Shown: positions 1-10,242 of the stretch, one piece after another
Position numbering within the stretch: position 1 is the first letter of the stretch
How the letters are laid out: each line of letters starts with the position of its first letter
NCBI RefSeq assembly: GCF_010729895.1
Contig: NZ_AP022612.1
Coordinates: 2,604,001-2,668,000 of the forward strand
From: Mycolicibacterium confluentis
GTDB taxonomy: Bacteria; Actinomycetota; Actinomycetes; Mycobacteriales; Mycobacteriaceae
Length of the DNA: 64,000 bases
Direction of reading: 5' to 3'
Notes under the pieces: model-generated
The model's database searches: none
The model's input: only the letters and a program-made list of their open reading frames with translations
Told to the model about the DNA's origin: nothing
Position numbers and translations under genes: made by a program

Positions 1-1454
1 TCTTCGGCCGCAAGCTCTTCGGCCTGCTCAGACACCGGCCCATCGGCGAGGACGGCCACCGACTCGTCGAGGCTCTCAAGATCCTCTTCGTCGACCGGAT
101 CGTGATCCTCGTCGATCAGATCCCCCTCCTCAGCGACGGCCGCGGTCTCGGTCTCGACCCCCGGCGCAGCCACCTCGGCTTCGAGAATGTCCTCGTCCTC
201 GGCCTCGTCTACAGCCTCAGCCTCGGCTTCAGGCTCGTCCTCGGCTTCGGCTCCGGATTCGCTGGATTCAGCTGCCTCTTCGACGGCGTCGACGTCCAGC
301 TCGGCCACCGCAGCGGCGTCTGCAGCCTCCAAGTCCCCCGAATCCTCGGAGTCGTCGTCACCGATCTCGACAGGCACGGGCTCAGGCTCGTCGACGGCCA
401 CGGCATCAAGCGCCTCGACATCCACCTCTGCGACGTCGGCGGCGGACTGTTCGGCGCCAACCGAGTCGGGTGGCCCTGTGTCCTCCGTGTCCTCCCGACC
501 CGCCACCGTGGCCGCGGCGACGACGCCGGTGGTCGCGGCCACCGCCGCGAGATCCTCGGCGATCTCCTCGACGAGGGTCTCCTCGTCGTTGCCGCGCAGC
601 GTGGCCGGATCCTCCCGGCCCTTCGGCGCGAGGATGAAGTACACGAACGCACCGATGAACACGAAAGTCGCGGTGAACGAGTTGATCCGGATGCCGGCGA
701 TGTGCGTCGCCAGATCGTCACGCATCAGTTCGACGCCGAAGCGGCCCAGGCAGTACCCCGCGACGTAGAGCGCGAACAGCCTGCCGTGACCGATTTTGAA
801 GCGGCGGTCGATGTAGATCAGGGCCGCGAAAACCAGCAGGTTCCACAGCAGTTCGTACAGGAAGGTCGGATGCACCACGGAGTGCACCTGCCCCGTCGAG
901 ACGCCGTTGAGCGAATGCACATCGACGACGCCCGAGGGGTCCTTGCGATAGAAGATCTCCATGCCCCAGGGCACGGTGGTGACCCGGCCGTAGAGTTCCT
1001 GGTTGAAGTAGTTGCCGATCCGACCGATCGCCTGCGCCAGCACGATGCCGGGCGCGATCGCATCGCCGAAGGCGGGCAACGGGATTCCGCGCCGCCGGCA
1101 GCCGATCCAGGCACCCAGGCCGCCGAATGCCACCGCGCCCCAGATGCCGAGCCCACCGCTCCAGATGCTGAGTGCGGCAATCGGTCCGGCGCCACCGGGG
1201 CCGAAGTAGGTCTGCCAGTCGGTCAGGACGTGATAGATGCGACCGCCGACGAGGCCGAACGGCACCGCCCAGACGGCGATGTCGTAGATGACCCCGCGCT
1301 CACCACCGCGGGCGACCCAGCGTCGATCTCCGATGATCAGTGCGGCCACGATCCCGATGATGATGAACACCGCGTAGGCCCGAATCGGCAACGGACCCAG
1401 ATGCCACACACCCTGGGAAGGGCTGGGGAAATAGGCCAGTGTCGATGTGATCAC
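1..1454 (-). CDS. lgt: Prolipoprotein diacylglyceryl transferase, C-terminus beyond left edge
   Basis: Lgt moves diacylglycerol from phosphatidylglycerol to the lipobox cysteine of prelipoproteins in the plasma membrane. The multi-helix core contains the family signature GRIGNYFNQE near residues 138-147, a GGRIYHVLTDW segment and a late HPTFLYE block. The GTG start at 1454 overlaps the trpA stop (GTGA), implying translational coupling to trpA. After about residue 275 the protein continues for more than 200 residues as an Asp/Glu/Ala-rich, low-complexity tail that is still open at base 1. E. coli Lgt ends near 290 residues, so this is the long mycobacterial form. Identity is secure; the role of the tail is unknown. 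Confidence 0.95.
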   Translation of the reverse strand, partial: MITSTLAYFPSPSQGVWHLGPLPIRAYAVFIIIGIVAALIIGDRRWVARGGERGVIYDIAVWAVPFGLVGGRIYHVLTDWQTYFGPGGAGPIAALSIWSGGLGIWGAVAFGGLGAWIGCRRRGIPLPAFGDAIAPGIVLAQAIGRIGNYFNQELYGRVTTVPWGMEIFYRKDPSGVVDVHSLNGVSTGQVHSVVHPTFLYELLWNLLVFAALIYIDRRFKIGHGRLFALYVAGYCLGRFGVELMRDDLATHIAGIRINSFTATFVFIGAFVYFILAPKGREDPATLRGNDEETLVEEIAEDLAAVAATTGVVAAATVAGREDTEDTGPPDSVGAEQSAADVAEVDVEALDAVAVDEPEPVPVEIGDDDSEDSGDLEAADAAAVAELDVDAVEEAAESSESGAEAEDEPEAEAEAVDEAEDEDILEAEVAAPGVETETAAVAEEGDLIDEDHDPVDEEDLESLDESVAVLADGPVSEQAEELAAE

Positions 1455-2257
1455 CCAGTAACCCCAGTCACTCTCTGTCGCACGCCGATTGCCAGTTCTT
1501 CGGTGAGCGCACGCACGGCGGGAAGACCGTCGCTGAGTGCGGACACCAGTGCCGAGCCCACGATGACGCCGTCGGCATACGAGCCGATCTCGGCGGCCTG
1601 CTCACGCGAACGCACCCCGAGACCCACACCGACCGGGATGTCGGAAACGGCCTTGACCCGGGCCACCAACTCCGGCGCCATATTGGACACCGCGTCCCGC
1701 GCCCCGGTCACACCCATGGTCGACGCGGCGTAGATGAAGCCCCGCGACGCCTGCACCGTGGCGGCCAGCCGCTGCGGCGTTGACGACGGGGCCACCAGGA
1801 AGATGCGGTCCAGGTCATGGGCATCCGAGGCGGCCAGCCATTGGTCAGCCTCGTCGGGAATGAGATCCGGCGTGATCAGACCAAGTCCGCCTGCGGCGGC
1901 CAGGTCTCGCGAGAACGCGTCGACGCCGTAGCGCAGCACCGGATTCCAGTAGGTCATCACGACGGCGCGACCGCCAGCGTTGCTGATCGCCTCGACGGCA
2001 CGGAAGGCGTCGCGGACCCGGACTCCCCCTTGCAACGCCGTCTCGGTGGCCGCGGCGATGACCGGGCCGTCCATCCCGGGATCGGAGTAGGCGATGCCGA
2101 CCTCGATGATGTCGCATCCGGCGTCGACCATGGTGGTCATGGCCTCGATCGAGGTCGCGACGTCCGGATAACCGGTGGGCAGATAGCCGATCAGGGCCGA
2201 GCGGCCCTCCTGGCGGCAGGATTCGAAGATCGGGCCCAGCCGAGAAGCACCGGTCAC
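1451..2257 (-). CDS. trpA: Tryptophan synthase alpha subunit
   Basis: TrpA cleaves indole-3-glycerol phosphate to indole and glyceraldehyde 3-phosphate and passes indole to TrpB. The 268-residue length is normal. The catalytic Glu lies in [17 protein letters not shown] and the catalytic Asp in the same block; later phosphate-binding glycine segments ([14 protein letters not shown]) are present. The GTG start at 2257 overlaps the trpB stop as GTGA. An in-frame extension reaches further upstream into trpB but is not needed, because homology begins at [11 protein letters not shown]. It lies in the trpE-to-lgt operon, translated after trpB. Confidence 0.96.
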   Translation of the reverse strand: MTGASRLGPIFESCRQEGRSALIGYLPTGYPDVATSIEAMTTMVDAGCDIIEVGIAYSDPGMDGPVIAAATETALQGGVRVRDAFRAVEAISNAGGRAVVMTYWNPVLRYGVDAFSRDLAAAGGLGLITPDLIPDEADQWLAASDAHDLDRIFLVAPSSTPQRLAATVQASRGFIYAASTMGVTGARDAVSNMAPELVARVKAVSDIPVGVGLGVRSREQAAEIGSYADGVIVGSALVSALSDGLPAVRALTEELAIGVRQRVTGVTG

Positions 2258-3522
2258 GACTGCACCGCCGTCTCGTCGAGCAGGCCGAACCACTTCGCCG
2301 CGGTGGCGACATCCTTGTCGCCGCGCCCCGACAGGTTGACCACCACGATGGCACCCGGGCCCAGTTCGGCGCCGAGCTTCAACGCGCCGGCCACCGCGTG
2401 CGCCGACTCGATCGCCGGGATGATGCCCTCGGTGCGGCACAACAGGCGGAAGGCGTCCATGGCCTCGGTGTCGGTCACCGGACGGTACTCCGCCCTGCCC
2501 GTGTCGAGCAGGAAAGCATGCTCGGGGCCGACCCCCGGATAGTCCAAACCGGCTGAGATGGAATGGGATTCGATGGTCTGACCGTCCTCGTCCTGAAGCA
2601 GGTAGGAGAACGAGCCCTGGAATGCGCCCGGTGTGCCGCCCGTGAATGTGGCTGCATGCCGTCCGGTTTCGACGCCGTCACCGGCGGCCTCGAAGCCCAC
2701 CAGACGCACGCCGGGATCGTCGATGAAGGGGTGGAAGATGCCGATCGCGTTGGATCCACCACCGACGCATGCCGTCACCGCGTCGGGCAGTCGGCCCGCC
2801 TGGGCCTGGATCTGGGCGCGAGCCTCCATACCGATGATGCGCTGGAAGTCACGCACCATGACGGGGAACGGATGCGGACCGGCGGCCGTGCCGAAGCAGT
2901 AGTACGTCGAGTCGGCGTTGGTCACCCAGTCGCGGAACGCGTCGTTGATGGCGTCTTTGAGCGTCTTCGAACCTGACTCGACCGAGATCACCTCAGCGCC
3001 CAGCAGGCGCATCCGGGCGACGTTGAGCGCCTGCCGCGCGGTGTCGACGGCGCCCATGTAGATGACGCAGTCCAGGTCGAGCAGCGCGCACGCGGTGGCC
3101 GTCGCGACGCCGTGCTGGCCCGCGCCGGTCTCGGCGATCACCCGCTTCTTGCCCATGTGCTTGGCCAGCAGGGCCTGCCCGAGCACGTTGTTGATCTTGT
3201 GGGAACCGGTGTGGTTGAGGTCCTCGCGCTTGAGGAACAGACGCGCCCCGCCGGCATGCTGGGACAGCCTGGTGGCCTCGTACAGCGGTGACGGCCGACC
3301 GCTGTAGTGCTCCTGCAACCGGTCGAGTTCGCCGAGGAACTCGCGGTCGATGCGCACTTTGTCGTAGGCCGCGGTGACCTCTTCGATCACGGCCATCAGG
3401 GCCTCGGCGACATATCGTCCGCCGTAGACGCCGAAGTGGCCGCGGTCGTCGGGCTCATGCCGCGTGGTTTCGGAGACCGCAGCGCTCATGCGCGGCAGGT
3501 CATTACGGGTGTGTTCAGCCAT
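2254..3522 (-). CDS. trpB: Tryptophan synthase beta subunit
   Basis: A PLP enzyme that joins indole to serine to make tryptophan, in complex with TrpA. The PLP lysine is in [13 protein letters not shown] and the phosphate-binding loop is [10 protein letters not shown]. The length of 422 residues is typical of the mycobacterial TrpB1 form with a short N-terminal extension. The ATG at 3522 is taken as the start; homology to other TrpB proteins begins near [10 protein letters not shown], so a start a few codons later cannot be excluded. The gap to trpC is 42 nt and the downstream trpA overlaps by 4 nt. Confidence 0.97.
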   Translation of the reverse strand: MAEHTRNDLPRMSAAVSETTRHEPDDRGHFGVYGGRYVAEALMAVIEEVTAAYDKVRIDREFLGELDRLQEHYSGRPSPLYEATRLSQHAGGARLFLKREDLNHTGSHKINNVLGQALLAKHMGKKRVIAETGAGQHGVATATACALLDLDCVIYMGAVDTARQALNVARMRLLGAEVISVESGSKTLKDAINDAFRDWVTNADSTYYCFGTAAGPHPFPVMVRDFQRIIGMEARAQIQAQAGRLPDAVTACVGGGSNAIGIFHPFIDDPGVRLVGFEAAGDGVETGRHAATFTGGTPGAFQGSFSYLLQDEDGQTIESHSISAGLDYPGVGPEHAFLLDTGRAEYRPVTDTEAMDAFRLLCRTEGIIPAIESAHAVAGALKLGAELGPGAIVVVNLSGRGDKDVATAAKWFGLLDETAVQS

Positions 3523-3564
3523 GGCTGGAAGCTCTCTTGCGCGCCCGGAGGCTCATTCGGCCAG

Positions 3565-4383
3565 CTAGCGGGCCGGCTTCGGACAGGATGGATGGGTGCC
3601 TGCGGTCACCAGGTCAGCCACCGCGCTACGCGGGTCGCCGCTGGTCACCAATCCTTCGCCGACGAGCACCGCGTCGGCGCCGGCACCAGCGTAGGCCAAA
3701 AGGTCCGCGGTTCCGCGCACCCCGGACTCCGCGACGCGGATGACATTGCTGGGCAGTCCCGGCGCAATCCGTCCGAAGCAGTCCCGGTCGACCTCGAGGG
3801 TCTTCAGGTCACGTGCGTTGACACCGATCACCGTGGCGCCGGCCTGCAGCGCCCGGTCGGCCTCCTCCTCGGTGTGGACTTCGACCAGGGCCGTCATACC
3901 GAGCGACTCGGTGCGGTCCAGCATCGACACCAGGGCAGGTTGTTCCAGTGCGGCCACGATGAGCAGCAGCATGTCGGCACCATGGGCCCGAGCCTCGTGA
4001 ATCTGGTACGGCCGCACAATGAAGTCCTTGCGCAGCACCGGGATGGTCACCGCCGCACGGACAGCGTCGAGGTCGTCGAGCGAGCCGTTGAATCGACGCT
4101 GCTCGGTCAGCACGCTGATGATCCGCGCGCCGCCGCTCTGATACGCCTTGGCCAACTCCGCGGGATCGGGGATATTGGCCAACTGTCCCCGCGACGGGCT
4201 GGCCCGCTTCACTTCGGCGATGACGCCGATGCCGGGCTCCCGCAGCGCGGCGAGAACGTTCAGCGCAGGTGGGGCCGCGTTGGCACGGGCCTTGATCTCC
4301 TCCATGCTGACGAGAGCTTCTCGAGCGGCAACATCAGCGCGAACTCCCTCGACTATCGAGTCGAGCACGTTGGCCGAACTCAT
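3565..4383 (-). CDS. trpC: Indole-3-glycerol phosphate synthase
   Basis: TrpC closes the indole ring from CdRP in the tryptophan pathway. The 272-residue (beta/alpha)8 barrel has the expected blocks [25 protein letters not shown] and AESGVRG. The ATG at 4383 was chosen because homology starts at [10 protein letters not shown] and an AAGGAA ribosome site precedes it; an in-frame ATG 35 codons upstream gives an unrelated leader. The enzyme is monofunctional: no TrpF domain is fused. It is 101 nt downstream of the trp membrane protein gene, the widest gap in the operon, so an internal promoter is possible but unproven. Confidence 0.96.
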   Translation of the reverse strand: MSSANVLDSIVEGVRADVAAREALVSMEEIKARANAAPPALNVLAALREPGIGVIAEVKRASPSRGQLANIPDPAELAKAYQSGGARIISVLTEQRRFNGSLDDLDAVRAAVTIPVLRKDFIVRPYQIHEARAHGADMLLLIVAALEQPALVSMLDRTESLGMTALVEVHTEEEADRALQAGATVIGVNARDLKTLEVDRDCFGRIAPGLPSNVIRVAESGVRGTADLLAYAGAGADAVLVGEGLVTSGDPRSAVADLVTAGTHPSCPKPAR

Positions 4384-4484
4384 GCCAGTCGTTCCTTCCT
4401 GCACTGCCGCGAATGCTCGTCGGGGCGCTGGTGCACGTTCCGCGATGGCTGGACAAAGGGTATCTGCTGTGTGGCCTGCAAGCG

Positions 4485-5165
4485 TCACCGACCCTCTGCG
4501 GGCGGATCCGGCTTGTCGTCGGTCTCCCGGACGGTGGGGTCATGGCCCTCGTCGAGGGCGTCCCAGATCATCCGTTCCGAGAGCCCGGACTCCGACGCCG
4601 CGTCGCCTTCTGTTTCGGCTTGTGCGGATTCGGTCTGCACCGCCGAACGACGTGCGCCTGGAGCGGCGTAACGACTGGTCGTTCGGCGGCCCGCGGTCGC
4701 GGAGCGGATCAGCAGCACCGCCGCGACCAGCGTGCAGATCGCGGCGACCAGCGTGCACACCGCGCCGGCGTACTCGCGCTCGGTGAGGACCTGGTCGGCG
4801 AACGGAATCTGCGCCAGTTGTGCGGCCCGCTCATCGACATCGGGCACCACCCACTGGCTCACGGCCAGGTAGGCGAGCCCGGCGCTGACGACGGCCAGCA
4901 GCAGCGCCACGGCGCGTAACGGCCACCCCCGCACCGCCAGGGTGGCCACGACCGCGGCCCCCAGCAGCAGCGCGACCGGCAGCAGGGCCGTCGACCAGGT
5001 CGAACCGGCCAGTTCCACGGTCTTGGGCTGGCCCAGGCCGTCGGAGCTGTGCAGCACCACCCATGTGAGCCGGGCGGCGCCCCACAGCAGCAGGGCCGCG
5101 ACCACCAGAAGAAGCTGGCCGATGCGGAGGCCGCGCACGCTGCCGCGCTCCGGCGTGTCAGCCAT
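4485..5165 (-). CDS. Trp-operon conserved membrane protein
   Basis: A 226-residue protein of the actinobacterial family found between trpE and trpC (TIGR02234-like). About four hydrophobic segments are visible: near residues 15-38, 58-77, 82-103 and 133-153, followed by an acidic and polar cytoplasmic-looking tail. The ATG overlaps the trpE stop by 8 nt (ATGGCTGA), which points to coupling with trpE. Its biochemical role is not known; conserved position inside the trp operon suggests a link to tryptophan metabolism or transport, which is inference. Confidence 0.85.
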   Translation of the reverse strand: MADTPERGSVRGLRIGQLLLVVAALLLWGAARLTWVVLHSSDGLGQPKTVELAGSTWSTALLPVALLLGAAVVATLAVRGWPLRAVALLLAVVSAGLAYLAVSQWVVPDVDERAAQLAQIPFADQVLTEREYAGAVCTLVAAICTLVAAVLLIRSATAGRRTTSRYAAPGARRSAVQTESAQAETEGDAASESGLSERMIWDALDEGHDPTVRETDDKPDPPAEGR

Positions 5166-6702
5166 CGCCCGGCACGGTCAGTGTCTCGGCGGCGGCGATG
5201 GCGCTGAGCACGGCCTTGGCCTTGTTCGACGCCTCGTTGAACTCATAGGGACCGTTGGAGTCGGCCACCACTCCACCGCCCGCCTGGACGTAGGCGGTGC
5301 CGGCCCGCATCAGGGCGGTCCGGATCGCGATCGCGAAGTCGGCGTTGCCCGCGAAGTCCAGGTAGCCCACCACGCCGCCGTACAGGCCGCGGCGCGTCTT
5401 CTCGACCTCTTCGATGAGCTCCATGGCGCGCACCTTCGGTGCCCCCGAGAGGGTGCCGGCCGGGAAGCAGGCCGTCACCGCGTCCAGTGCGGTACGTCCC
5501 TCCCCCAGCAGCCCCATCACGGTCGACACCAGATGCATGACGTGGCTGTAGCGCTCGATGTGGCTGTAGTCCTCGACCCGCACCGTGCCGGGCACACAGA
5601 CCCGGCCCAGGTCGTTGCGGCCGAGGTCGACGAGCATCAGATGCTCGGCGCGCTCCTTCTCGTCGGCCAGCAGGTCCTTCTCGAGGAGCTGATCCTCCTC
5701 CTCGGTCGCGCCGCGCCACCGGGTGCCGGCGATCGGGTGCGTTGTGGCCCAGCCGTCCTTGACGGTCACCAGGGCCTCCGGGGACGACCCGACGATCGAG
5801 AACGCCGTGCCGCCAGCCTCATTGGGCACGTGCATGAGGTACATGTACGGACTCGGGTTGGACACCCGCAGCATCCGGTAGACGTCGATCGGGTCGACGT
5901 CGGTGTCCATCTCGAACCGCTGCGAGGGCACCACCTGGAACGCCTCACCCGCTTCGATGTCGCCGACCAGCTTCTCGACGATGCCGGTGTACTCCTCGAC
6001 GGTCCGCTGCGCGCGGTGCACCGGCTGGGGACGGCTGAAGCTGGCCACCGACGACGGCAGCGGCTGGCCCAGCGCCTCGGTCATGACGTCCAACCGCGCG
6101 ACCGCGTCGTCGTACGCCTCGTCGACCCGCTCGTCGGTGCCGTTCCAGTTCACGGCGTTGGCGATCAGCGTGATGGTGCCCTCGTGGTGGTCGACCGCGG
6201 CGATGTCGGTCGCCAGAAGCATCACCATGTCGGGAAGCTGCAGATCGTCGACGCACAGTTCCGGCAGCCGTTCCAGGCGGCGGACGAGGTCGTAGGCGAA
6301 GTACCCGACCATGCCGCTCGACAGTGGCGGAAGGTCCGCCAGCGGCGCGGTCTCCAGCAGCGTCAGCGTGGCGCGCAGCACCTCCAGCGGATCTCCGCCG
6401 CTGGGTGCGTCCTGCGGTGTGGTGCCGAGCCAGACGGCCTCGCCGTCGCGCACGGTCAGCGCCGAGGGCGCACCCGCGCCGATGAACGACCAGCGTGACC
6501 ACGAGCGGCCGTTCTCCGCCGATTCCAGCAGGAACGTTCCGGGCCGGTTGGCGGCGAGCTTGCGATAGGCCGACAGGGGCGTCTCGCTGTCGGCGAGCAC
6601 CTTGCGGGTGACCGGAACGACACGATGCTCGGCCGCCAGCGCGCGGAAGTCGTTTCGCGTCGTGGTCAAGGCGATGTTGGCGTTGGCGTGCACGCAGACC
6701 AT
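5158..6702 (-). CDS. trpE: Anthranilate synthase component I
   Basis: TrpE converts chorismate to anthranilate, using ammonia from a TrpG partner that is not encoded here. The chorismate-binding C-terminal domain has [13 protein letters not shown] and GGVVGYL, and the N-terminal half has the tryptophan-feedback motif LLES ([10 protein letters not shown]). Length is about 514 residues from the ATG at 6702; a GTG at 6693 is an equally possible start. It heads the trp operon and diverges from bcpB with only 42 nt between start codons, so the two promoters must overlap. I see no Trp-rich leader peptide in this short space. Confidence 0.95.
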   Translation of the reverse strand: MVCVHANANIALTTTRNDFRALAAEHRVVPVTRKVLADSETPLSAYRKLAANRPGTFLLESAENGRSWSRWSFIGAGAPSALTVRDGEAVWLGTTPQDAPSGGDPLEVLRATLTLLETAPLADLPPLSSGMVGYFAYDLVRRLERLPELCVDDLQLPDMVMLLATDIAAVDHHEGTITLIANAVNWNGTDERVDEAYDDAVARLDVMTEALGQPLPSSVASFSRPQPVHRAQRTVEEYTGIVEKLVGDIEAGEAFQVVPSQRFEMDTDVDPIDVYRMLRVSNPSPYMYLMHVPNEAGGTAFSIVGSSPEALVTVKDGWATTHPIAGTRWRGATEEEDQLLEKDLLADEKERAEHLMLVDLGRNDLGRVCVPGTVRVEDYSHIERYSHVMHLVSTVMGLLGEGRTALDAVTACFPAGTLSGAPKVRAMELIEEVEKTRRGLYGGVVGYLDFAGNADFAIAIRTALMRAGTAYVQAGGGVVADSNGPYEFNEASNKAKAVLSAIAAAETLTVPGDG

Positions 6703-6744
6703 CTTCCCAGACGGGTATCCCGGTCCGGGCGTAGCGTGACCCTC

Positions 6745-7200
6745 ATGAAACGTGGGGATGTCGTCGAGGACTTCGCGCTGCCCGATCAGTCCGGCACCGT
6801 CCGCAAGCTCAGCGAGTTTCTGACCGGCGGACCGGTGGTGCTGTTCTTCTACCCGGCCGCGATGACACCGGGATGCACCAAGGAGGCCTGCCACTTTCGT
6901 GATCTGGCGGCCGAATTCGCCGCGGTCGGCGCCCAGCGGGTCGGCATCAGCACCGACAGTGTCGACAAGCAGGCGCAGTTCGCGGGCAAGGAGAAGTTCG
7001 ACTACCCACTGCTGTCCGACGCCGACGGTGAGGTCGCCACGGCGTTCGGGGTCAAGCGCGGCCTGTTGGGCAGGCTGATGCCCGTCAAGCGCACCACGTT
7101 CGTGATCGACACCGACCGCAGGGTGCTCGACGTGATCGCCAGCGAGATCAGCATGGACACCCACGCCGACAAGGCGCTGACGGCCCTGCGGGCACGTTAG
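6745..7200 (+). CDS. bcpB: Thioredoxin-dependent peroxiredoxin, Bcp/PrxQ type
   Basis: A 151-residue thiol peroxidase that reduces hydroperoxides. The peroxidatic Cys is in TPGCT and a second Cys sits five residues later (CTKEAC), the atypical 2-Cys spacing of the Bcp/PrxQ group. The ATG at 6745 is where homology starts ([15 protein letters not shown]). It diverges from trpE and ends 2 nt before the convergent alcohol dehydrogenase stop. The same bcpB-trpE neighbourhood exists in M. tuberculosis (Rv1608c-Rv1609). Confidence 0.92.
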   Translation: MKRGDVVEDFALPDQSGTVRKLSEFLTGGPVVLFFYPAAMTPGCTKEACHFRDLAAEFAAVGAQRVGISTDSVDKQAQFAGKEKFDYPLLSDADGEVATAFGVKRGLLGRLMPVKRTTFVIDTDRRVLDVIASEISMDTHADKALTALRAR

Positions 7201-7202
7201 GC

Positions 7203-8225
7203 CTACACCGTCAGCAGTGTCTTCACGGCGCGCCGCTCGTCCATCGCCCGGTAGCCCTCTGCGGCGTCGGCCAGGGGCAGTTCGAGGTCGAACACCTTGG
7301 CGGGGTTGATCTCTCGCCGCCAGATCTTGTCGATGAGCTCGGGCAGGAAACGACGCACCGGGGCCGGGCCGCCCAGCAGGTGGATCTCGGCGAAGAACAG
7401 TTCCAGGCCGGGCAGCTCGACATCGTGGGAGACCCCGACGTAGCCGACGTGTCCGCCCGGTCGGGTGGAACGGATCGCCTGCATCATGGACTGCTGGGTG
7501 CCGACGGCCTCCACGACGCTGTGTGCACCGAGACCGTGCGTGAGCTCCTTGACGGCGGCGACCCCGTCGTCCCCGCGCTCCTCGACGATGTCTGTGGCAC
7601 CGAACTCCCGCGCCATGGCCTGACGATCGGCGTGCCGGCTCATGGCGATGATGCGTTCGGCGCCCAACTCCCGGGCCGCGAGCACCGCGAGCAGGCCGAC
7701 CGCGCCATCCCCGACGACAACGACCGTCTTACCGGGCCCGGCGTCGGCGGCGACGGCGCCGAACCAGCCCGTGCCGAGCACATCGGAGGCCGCGAGCAGG
7801 CTGGGAATCAGCTCTGGTGACGGTGTGTCGGGGGTGGCCACCAGCGTGCCGTCGGCCAGCGGAATCCGGGCGAGCTGGGCCTGGGTGCCGATCGCCCCCA
7901 TGGGCACCGCGTGGACGCAGCGGCTCTGGTAGCCGGCGCGGCAGATCTCGCAGGTGTTGTCGGAGGCGAAGAACGAGCCGACGACGAACTGTCCCGGTCT
8001 CAGCGTCGTCACCTCGTCGCCGATCTCCTCGACCACACCGACATACTCGTGCCCCATCGGCGCCGGTGCCGTCACCTCGTCGAGGCCGCGCCACGGCCAC
8101 AGGTCAGAGCCGCAGATGCAGGTCGCCGACACGCGAATGATCGCGTCCGTCGGCTCGACGATCTTCGGTTCCGGCAGGTCTTCGACCCGGATGTCGCCGG
8201 GCGCGTACATCACCACACCACGCAT
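7203..8225 (-). CDS. Zinc-dependent alcohol dehydrogenase family protein
   Basis: A 340-residue medium-chain dehydrogenase. The catalytic zinc site is shown by CICGSD and GHEYVG, and the NAD(P) fold by [12 protein letters not shown]. The structural zinc lobe reads [14 protein letters not shown]; the position that normally holds the first Cys is Asp, so that site has three Cys and one Asp or is altered. The ATG at 8225 follows a strong GGAGGG ribosome site. It follows hisI by 69 nt on the same strand. M. tuberculosis has chaA in this place, so this gene marks a local difference. Substrate unknown. Confidence 0.85.
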   Translation of the reverse strand: MRGVVMYAPGDIRVEDLPEPKIVEPTDAIIRVSATCICGSDLWPWRGLDEVTAPAPMGHEYVGVVEEIGDEVTTLRPGQFVVGSFFASDNTCEICRAGYQSRCVHAVPMGAIGTQAQLARIPLADGTLVATPDTPSPELIPSLLAASDVLGTGWFGAVAADAGPGKTVVVVGDGAVGLLAVLAARELGAERIIAMSRHADRQAMAREFGATDIVEERGDDGVAAVKELTHGLGAHSVVEAVGTQQSMMQAIRSTRPGGHVGYVGVSHDVELPGLELFFAEIHLLGGPAPVRRFLPELIDKIWRREINPAKVFDLELPLADAAEGYRAMDERRAVKTLLTV

Positions 8226-8294
8226 GGGAACCCTCCTCTGGACACACGCCACGCTTCGGTGGTGGCTGGGTACCCAGCTGGGGCCAGATGTCCC

Positions 8295-8642
8295 CTATTC
8301 GGGAGCCAGCAGAACGTCGGCGTCGAAACAGCTGTGGTCGCCGGTGTGGCACGCCCCGCCGACCTGGTCCACCTCGAGCAGGACGGCGTCGCCGTCACAG
8401 TCCAGGCGCACCGAGTGCACGCGCTGGGTGTGACCCGACGTCGCGCCCTTGATCCACTGCTCGTTGCGGGACCTGGAGAAGTAGGTGGCCTCGCGGGTGG
8501 CCAGGGTGCGGGCCAGCGCGTCGTCGTCCATCCAGGCGACCATCAGGACGTCCCCGGAACCGCGCTCCTGCACCACGGCGGTGAACAGTCCCTCGGCGTT
8601 GCGCTTGAGTCGCGCCGCGATCGCGGGATCCAACGCCGTCAT
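8295..8642 (-). CDS. hisI: Phosphoribosyl-AMP cyclohydrolase
   Basis: HisI opens the adenine ring of phosphoribosyl-AMP, the third step of histidine synthesis. The 115-residue protein is monofunctional, without the HisE domain fused in enterobacteria. The conserved metal-binding segments [12 protein letters not shown] and [11 protein letters not shown] carry the expected Cys and His ligands. Its ATG overlaps the hisF stop (ATGA), so it is the last his gene of the operon. Confidence 0.96.
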   Translation of the reverse strand: MTALDPAIAARLKRNAEGLFTAVVQERGSGDVLMVAWMDDDALARTLATREATYFSRSRNEQWIKGATSGHTQRVHSVRLDCDGDAVLLEVDQVGGACHTGDHSCFDADVLLAPE

Positions 8643-9421
8643 CGGACCACGATCCCCTCCGCGGCCATGGCCGCCTTGACCTCACCGATGGTCAGCTCGC
8701 GGAAGTGGAAGACGCTGGCGGCCAACACCGCATCGGCGCCGGCGTGCACGGCGGGCGCGAAGTCGCCGACCGCGCCCGCGCCGCCGCTGGCGATCACAGG
8801 CACCGTCACCGCGGCGCGCACGGCCTTGAGCATCGGCAGGTCGAACCCGCCCTTGGTGCCGTCGGCGTCCATCGAGTTCAGCAGGATCTCCCCCACGCCG
8901 AGCTCGGCGCCGCGCACGGCCCATTCGACGGCGTCGATGCCGGTGCCGCGCCGCCCGCCGTGCGTGGTGACCTCCCACCCCGAGGGGGTGGCCTCTCCGC
9001 CCGCGGGCACGGTCCGTGCGTCGACCGACAACACGATGCACTGAGACCCGAACTGGCGTGACAACTCCGCCAGGAGTTCGGGGCGGGCGATCGCCGCGGT
9101 GTTGACCGAGACTTTGTCGGCGCCCGCGCGAAGCAGCACGTCGACGTCCTCGACCGAGCGGACTCCCCCGCCGACCGTCAGCGGGATGAAGACCTGCTCG
9201 GCGGTGCGCCGCACGACGTCGAGCATCGTGGCGCGACCCGACGACGACGCCGTGACGTCGAGGAACGTGAGTTCGTCGGCGCCCTCGGCGTCGTAGGCCG
9301 CGGCCAGCTCGACGGGATCACCCGCATCACGCAGGTTCTCGAAGTTGACGCCCTTGACCACCCGGCCCGCGTCGACGTCGAGGCACGGGATCACCCGAGT
9401 CGCAACATCACTGATGATCAC
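8639..9421 (-). CDS. hisF: Imidazole glycerol phosphate synthase, cyclase subunit
   Basis: HisF receives ammonia from HisH and makes imidazole glycerol phosphate and AICAR. The 260-residue barrel has the two catalytic Asp blocks ([14 protein letters not shown] and [12 protein letters not shown]) plus phosphate sites VGGGVRS and ASGGAG. The GTG at 9421 overlaps the impA stop (GTGA). The reading frame stays open far upstream through impA in another frame, but that is a high-GC artefact; homology begins at [10 protein letters not shown]. Confidence 0.97.
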   Translation of the reverse strand: MIISDVATRVIPCLDVDAGRVVKGVNFENLRDAGDPVELAAAYDAEGADELTFLDVTASSSGRATMLDVVRRTAEQVFIPLTVGGGVRSVEDVDVLLRAGADKVSVNTAAIARPELLAELSRQFGSQCIVLSVDARTVPAGGEATPSGWEVTTHGGRRGTGIDAVEWAVRGAELGVGEILLNSMDADGTKGGFDLPMLKAVRAAVTVPVIASGGAGAVGDFAPAVHAGADAVLAASVFHFRELTIGEVKAAMAAEGIVVR

Positions 9422-10236
9422 AGGTAGTCCTCCGGGTTTCCGACCGATCGCAGAATCTCGAGCATCTCCGCGTGTACGCCGGGCGCGGCGGCCAACGCCG
9501 AACGCGACTCGGGCGTCCACTCCTGGCCGGCCAGGTCGGTGACGATGCCGCCGGCCGACCGCACCAGTGCCACGCCTGCGGCGTGGTCCCAGATGTGGTG
9601 TCCGAAACTGATGGCGGCGCCCAGGATTCCGGCACCGACGTAGGCGAGGTCGATGCCGGTGGCACCGTGCATGCGAACGCGCGAGCTCACGCGACTGATG
9701 TTCTCCAGCACCGTACTGCGGTAACGCCCGGGGAACGTGCCGCGCGAGTCGATGTTGTAGGTCTGGATCCCGACCATCGACTCCGCCAGCGTGGAGGGCT
9801 CCAGAGCGGGCAGAGTGACACCGTTGTCCTGCATCGGGAACCCCGCCATCGCGGTGTAGCGCTGCCCGACGAACGGCAGCCAAGTCAGCCCCGCGACCGG
9901 TTCGCCGTTGTGCAGCAACCCCAGAAGGATCGCGGCCATCGGCGAGCCCGCCGCGTAGTTGAAGGTGCCGTCGATGGGATCGAGCACCCACACGTACTCG
10001 GAGTCCAGCGACTCGCCGCCGAACTCCTCGCCATGCACGCCGATCCCGGTCAACCGGTTCAGTTCCGCGACGACCCGCCGCTCGATCGCGAGGTCGATCT
10101 CGGTGGCGAAGTCGTTGCCCTTCTTGGCTACGGCCGAATCGGCGCGGTGCCCCGCGATGAACTGGTCGGACGCGCCGTCGAGGACGCCGGCGGCGGTCTG
10201 CAGCCAGCCTGCGAGCTGATCGGAGTCGAGCGCCAT
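9418..10236 (-). CDS. impA: Inositol monophosphatase family phosphatase in the his operon
   Basis: A 272-residue Mg-dependent phosphatase of the IMPase superfamily. Metal-binding motifs are visible in order: [18 protein letters not shown] and WDHAAG. It sits between hisA and hisF, as impA does in M. tuberculosis. In actinobacteria the histidinol-phosphate phosphatase (HisN) belongs to this superfamily and no other HisN is visible in the window, so a role in histidine synthesis is plausible, as is inositol phosphate hydrolysis. The sequence alone does not settle the substrate. Confidence 0.85.
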   Translation of the reverse strand: MALDSDQLAGWLQTAAGVLDGASDQFIAGHRADSAVAKKGNDFATEIDLAIERRVVAELNRLTGIGVHGEEFGGESLDSEYVWVLDPIDGTFNYAAGSPMAAILLGLLHNGEPVAGLTWLPFVGQRYTAMAGFPMQDNGVTLPALEPSTLAESMVGIQTYNIDSRGTFPGRYRSTVLENISRVSSRVRMHGATGIDLAYVGAGILGAAISFGHHIWDHAAGVALVRSAGGIVTDLAGQEWTPESRSALAAAPGVHAEMLEILRSVGNPEDYL

Positions 10237-10242
10237 CGCGGT

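Noticed and set aside
102..1733. Long plus-strand open frame opposite lgt and the trpA end
   Set aside because: High-GC shadow: low-complexity translation rich in Arg/Gly/His, while the minus frame encodes clear Lgt and TrpA motifs.
5166..6702. Trp attenuator upstream of trpE
   Set aside because: Only 42 nt separate the trpE and bcpB starts, too short for a leader peptide and alternative hairpins.
5158..7164. TrpE with a 150-residue N-terminal extension
   Set aside because: The extension is antisense to bcpB and has no homology; TrpE begins near 6702.
8265..8278. Palindrome GCTGGGTACCCAGC between hisI and the alcohol dehydrogenase
   Set aside because: A perfect 14-mer but with no loop, no promoter association that I can see and no second copy. 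Left unassigned.
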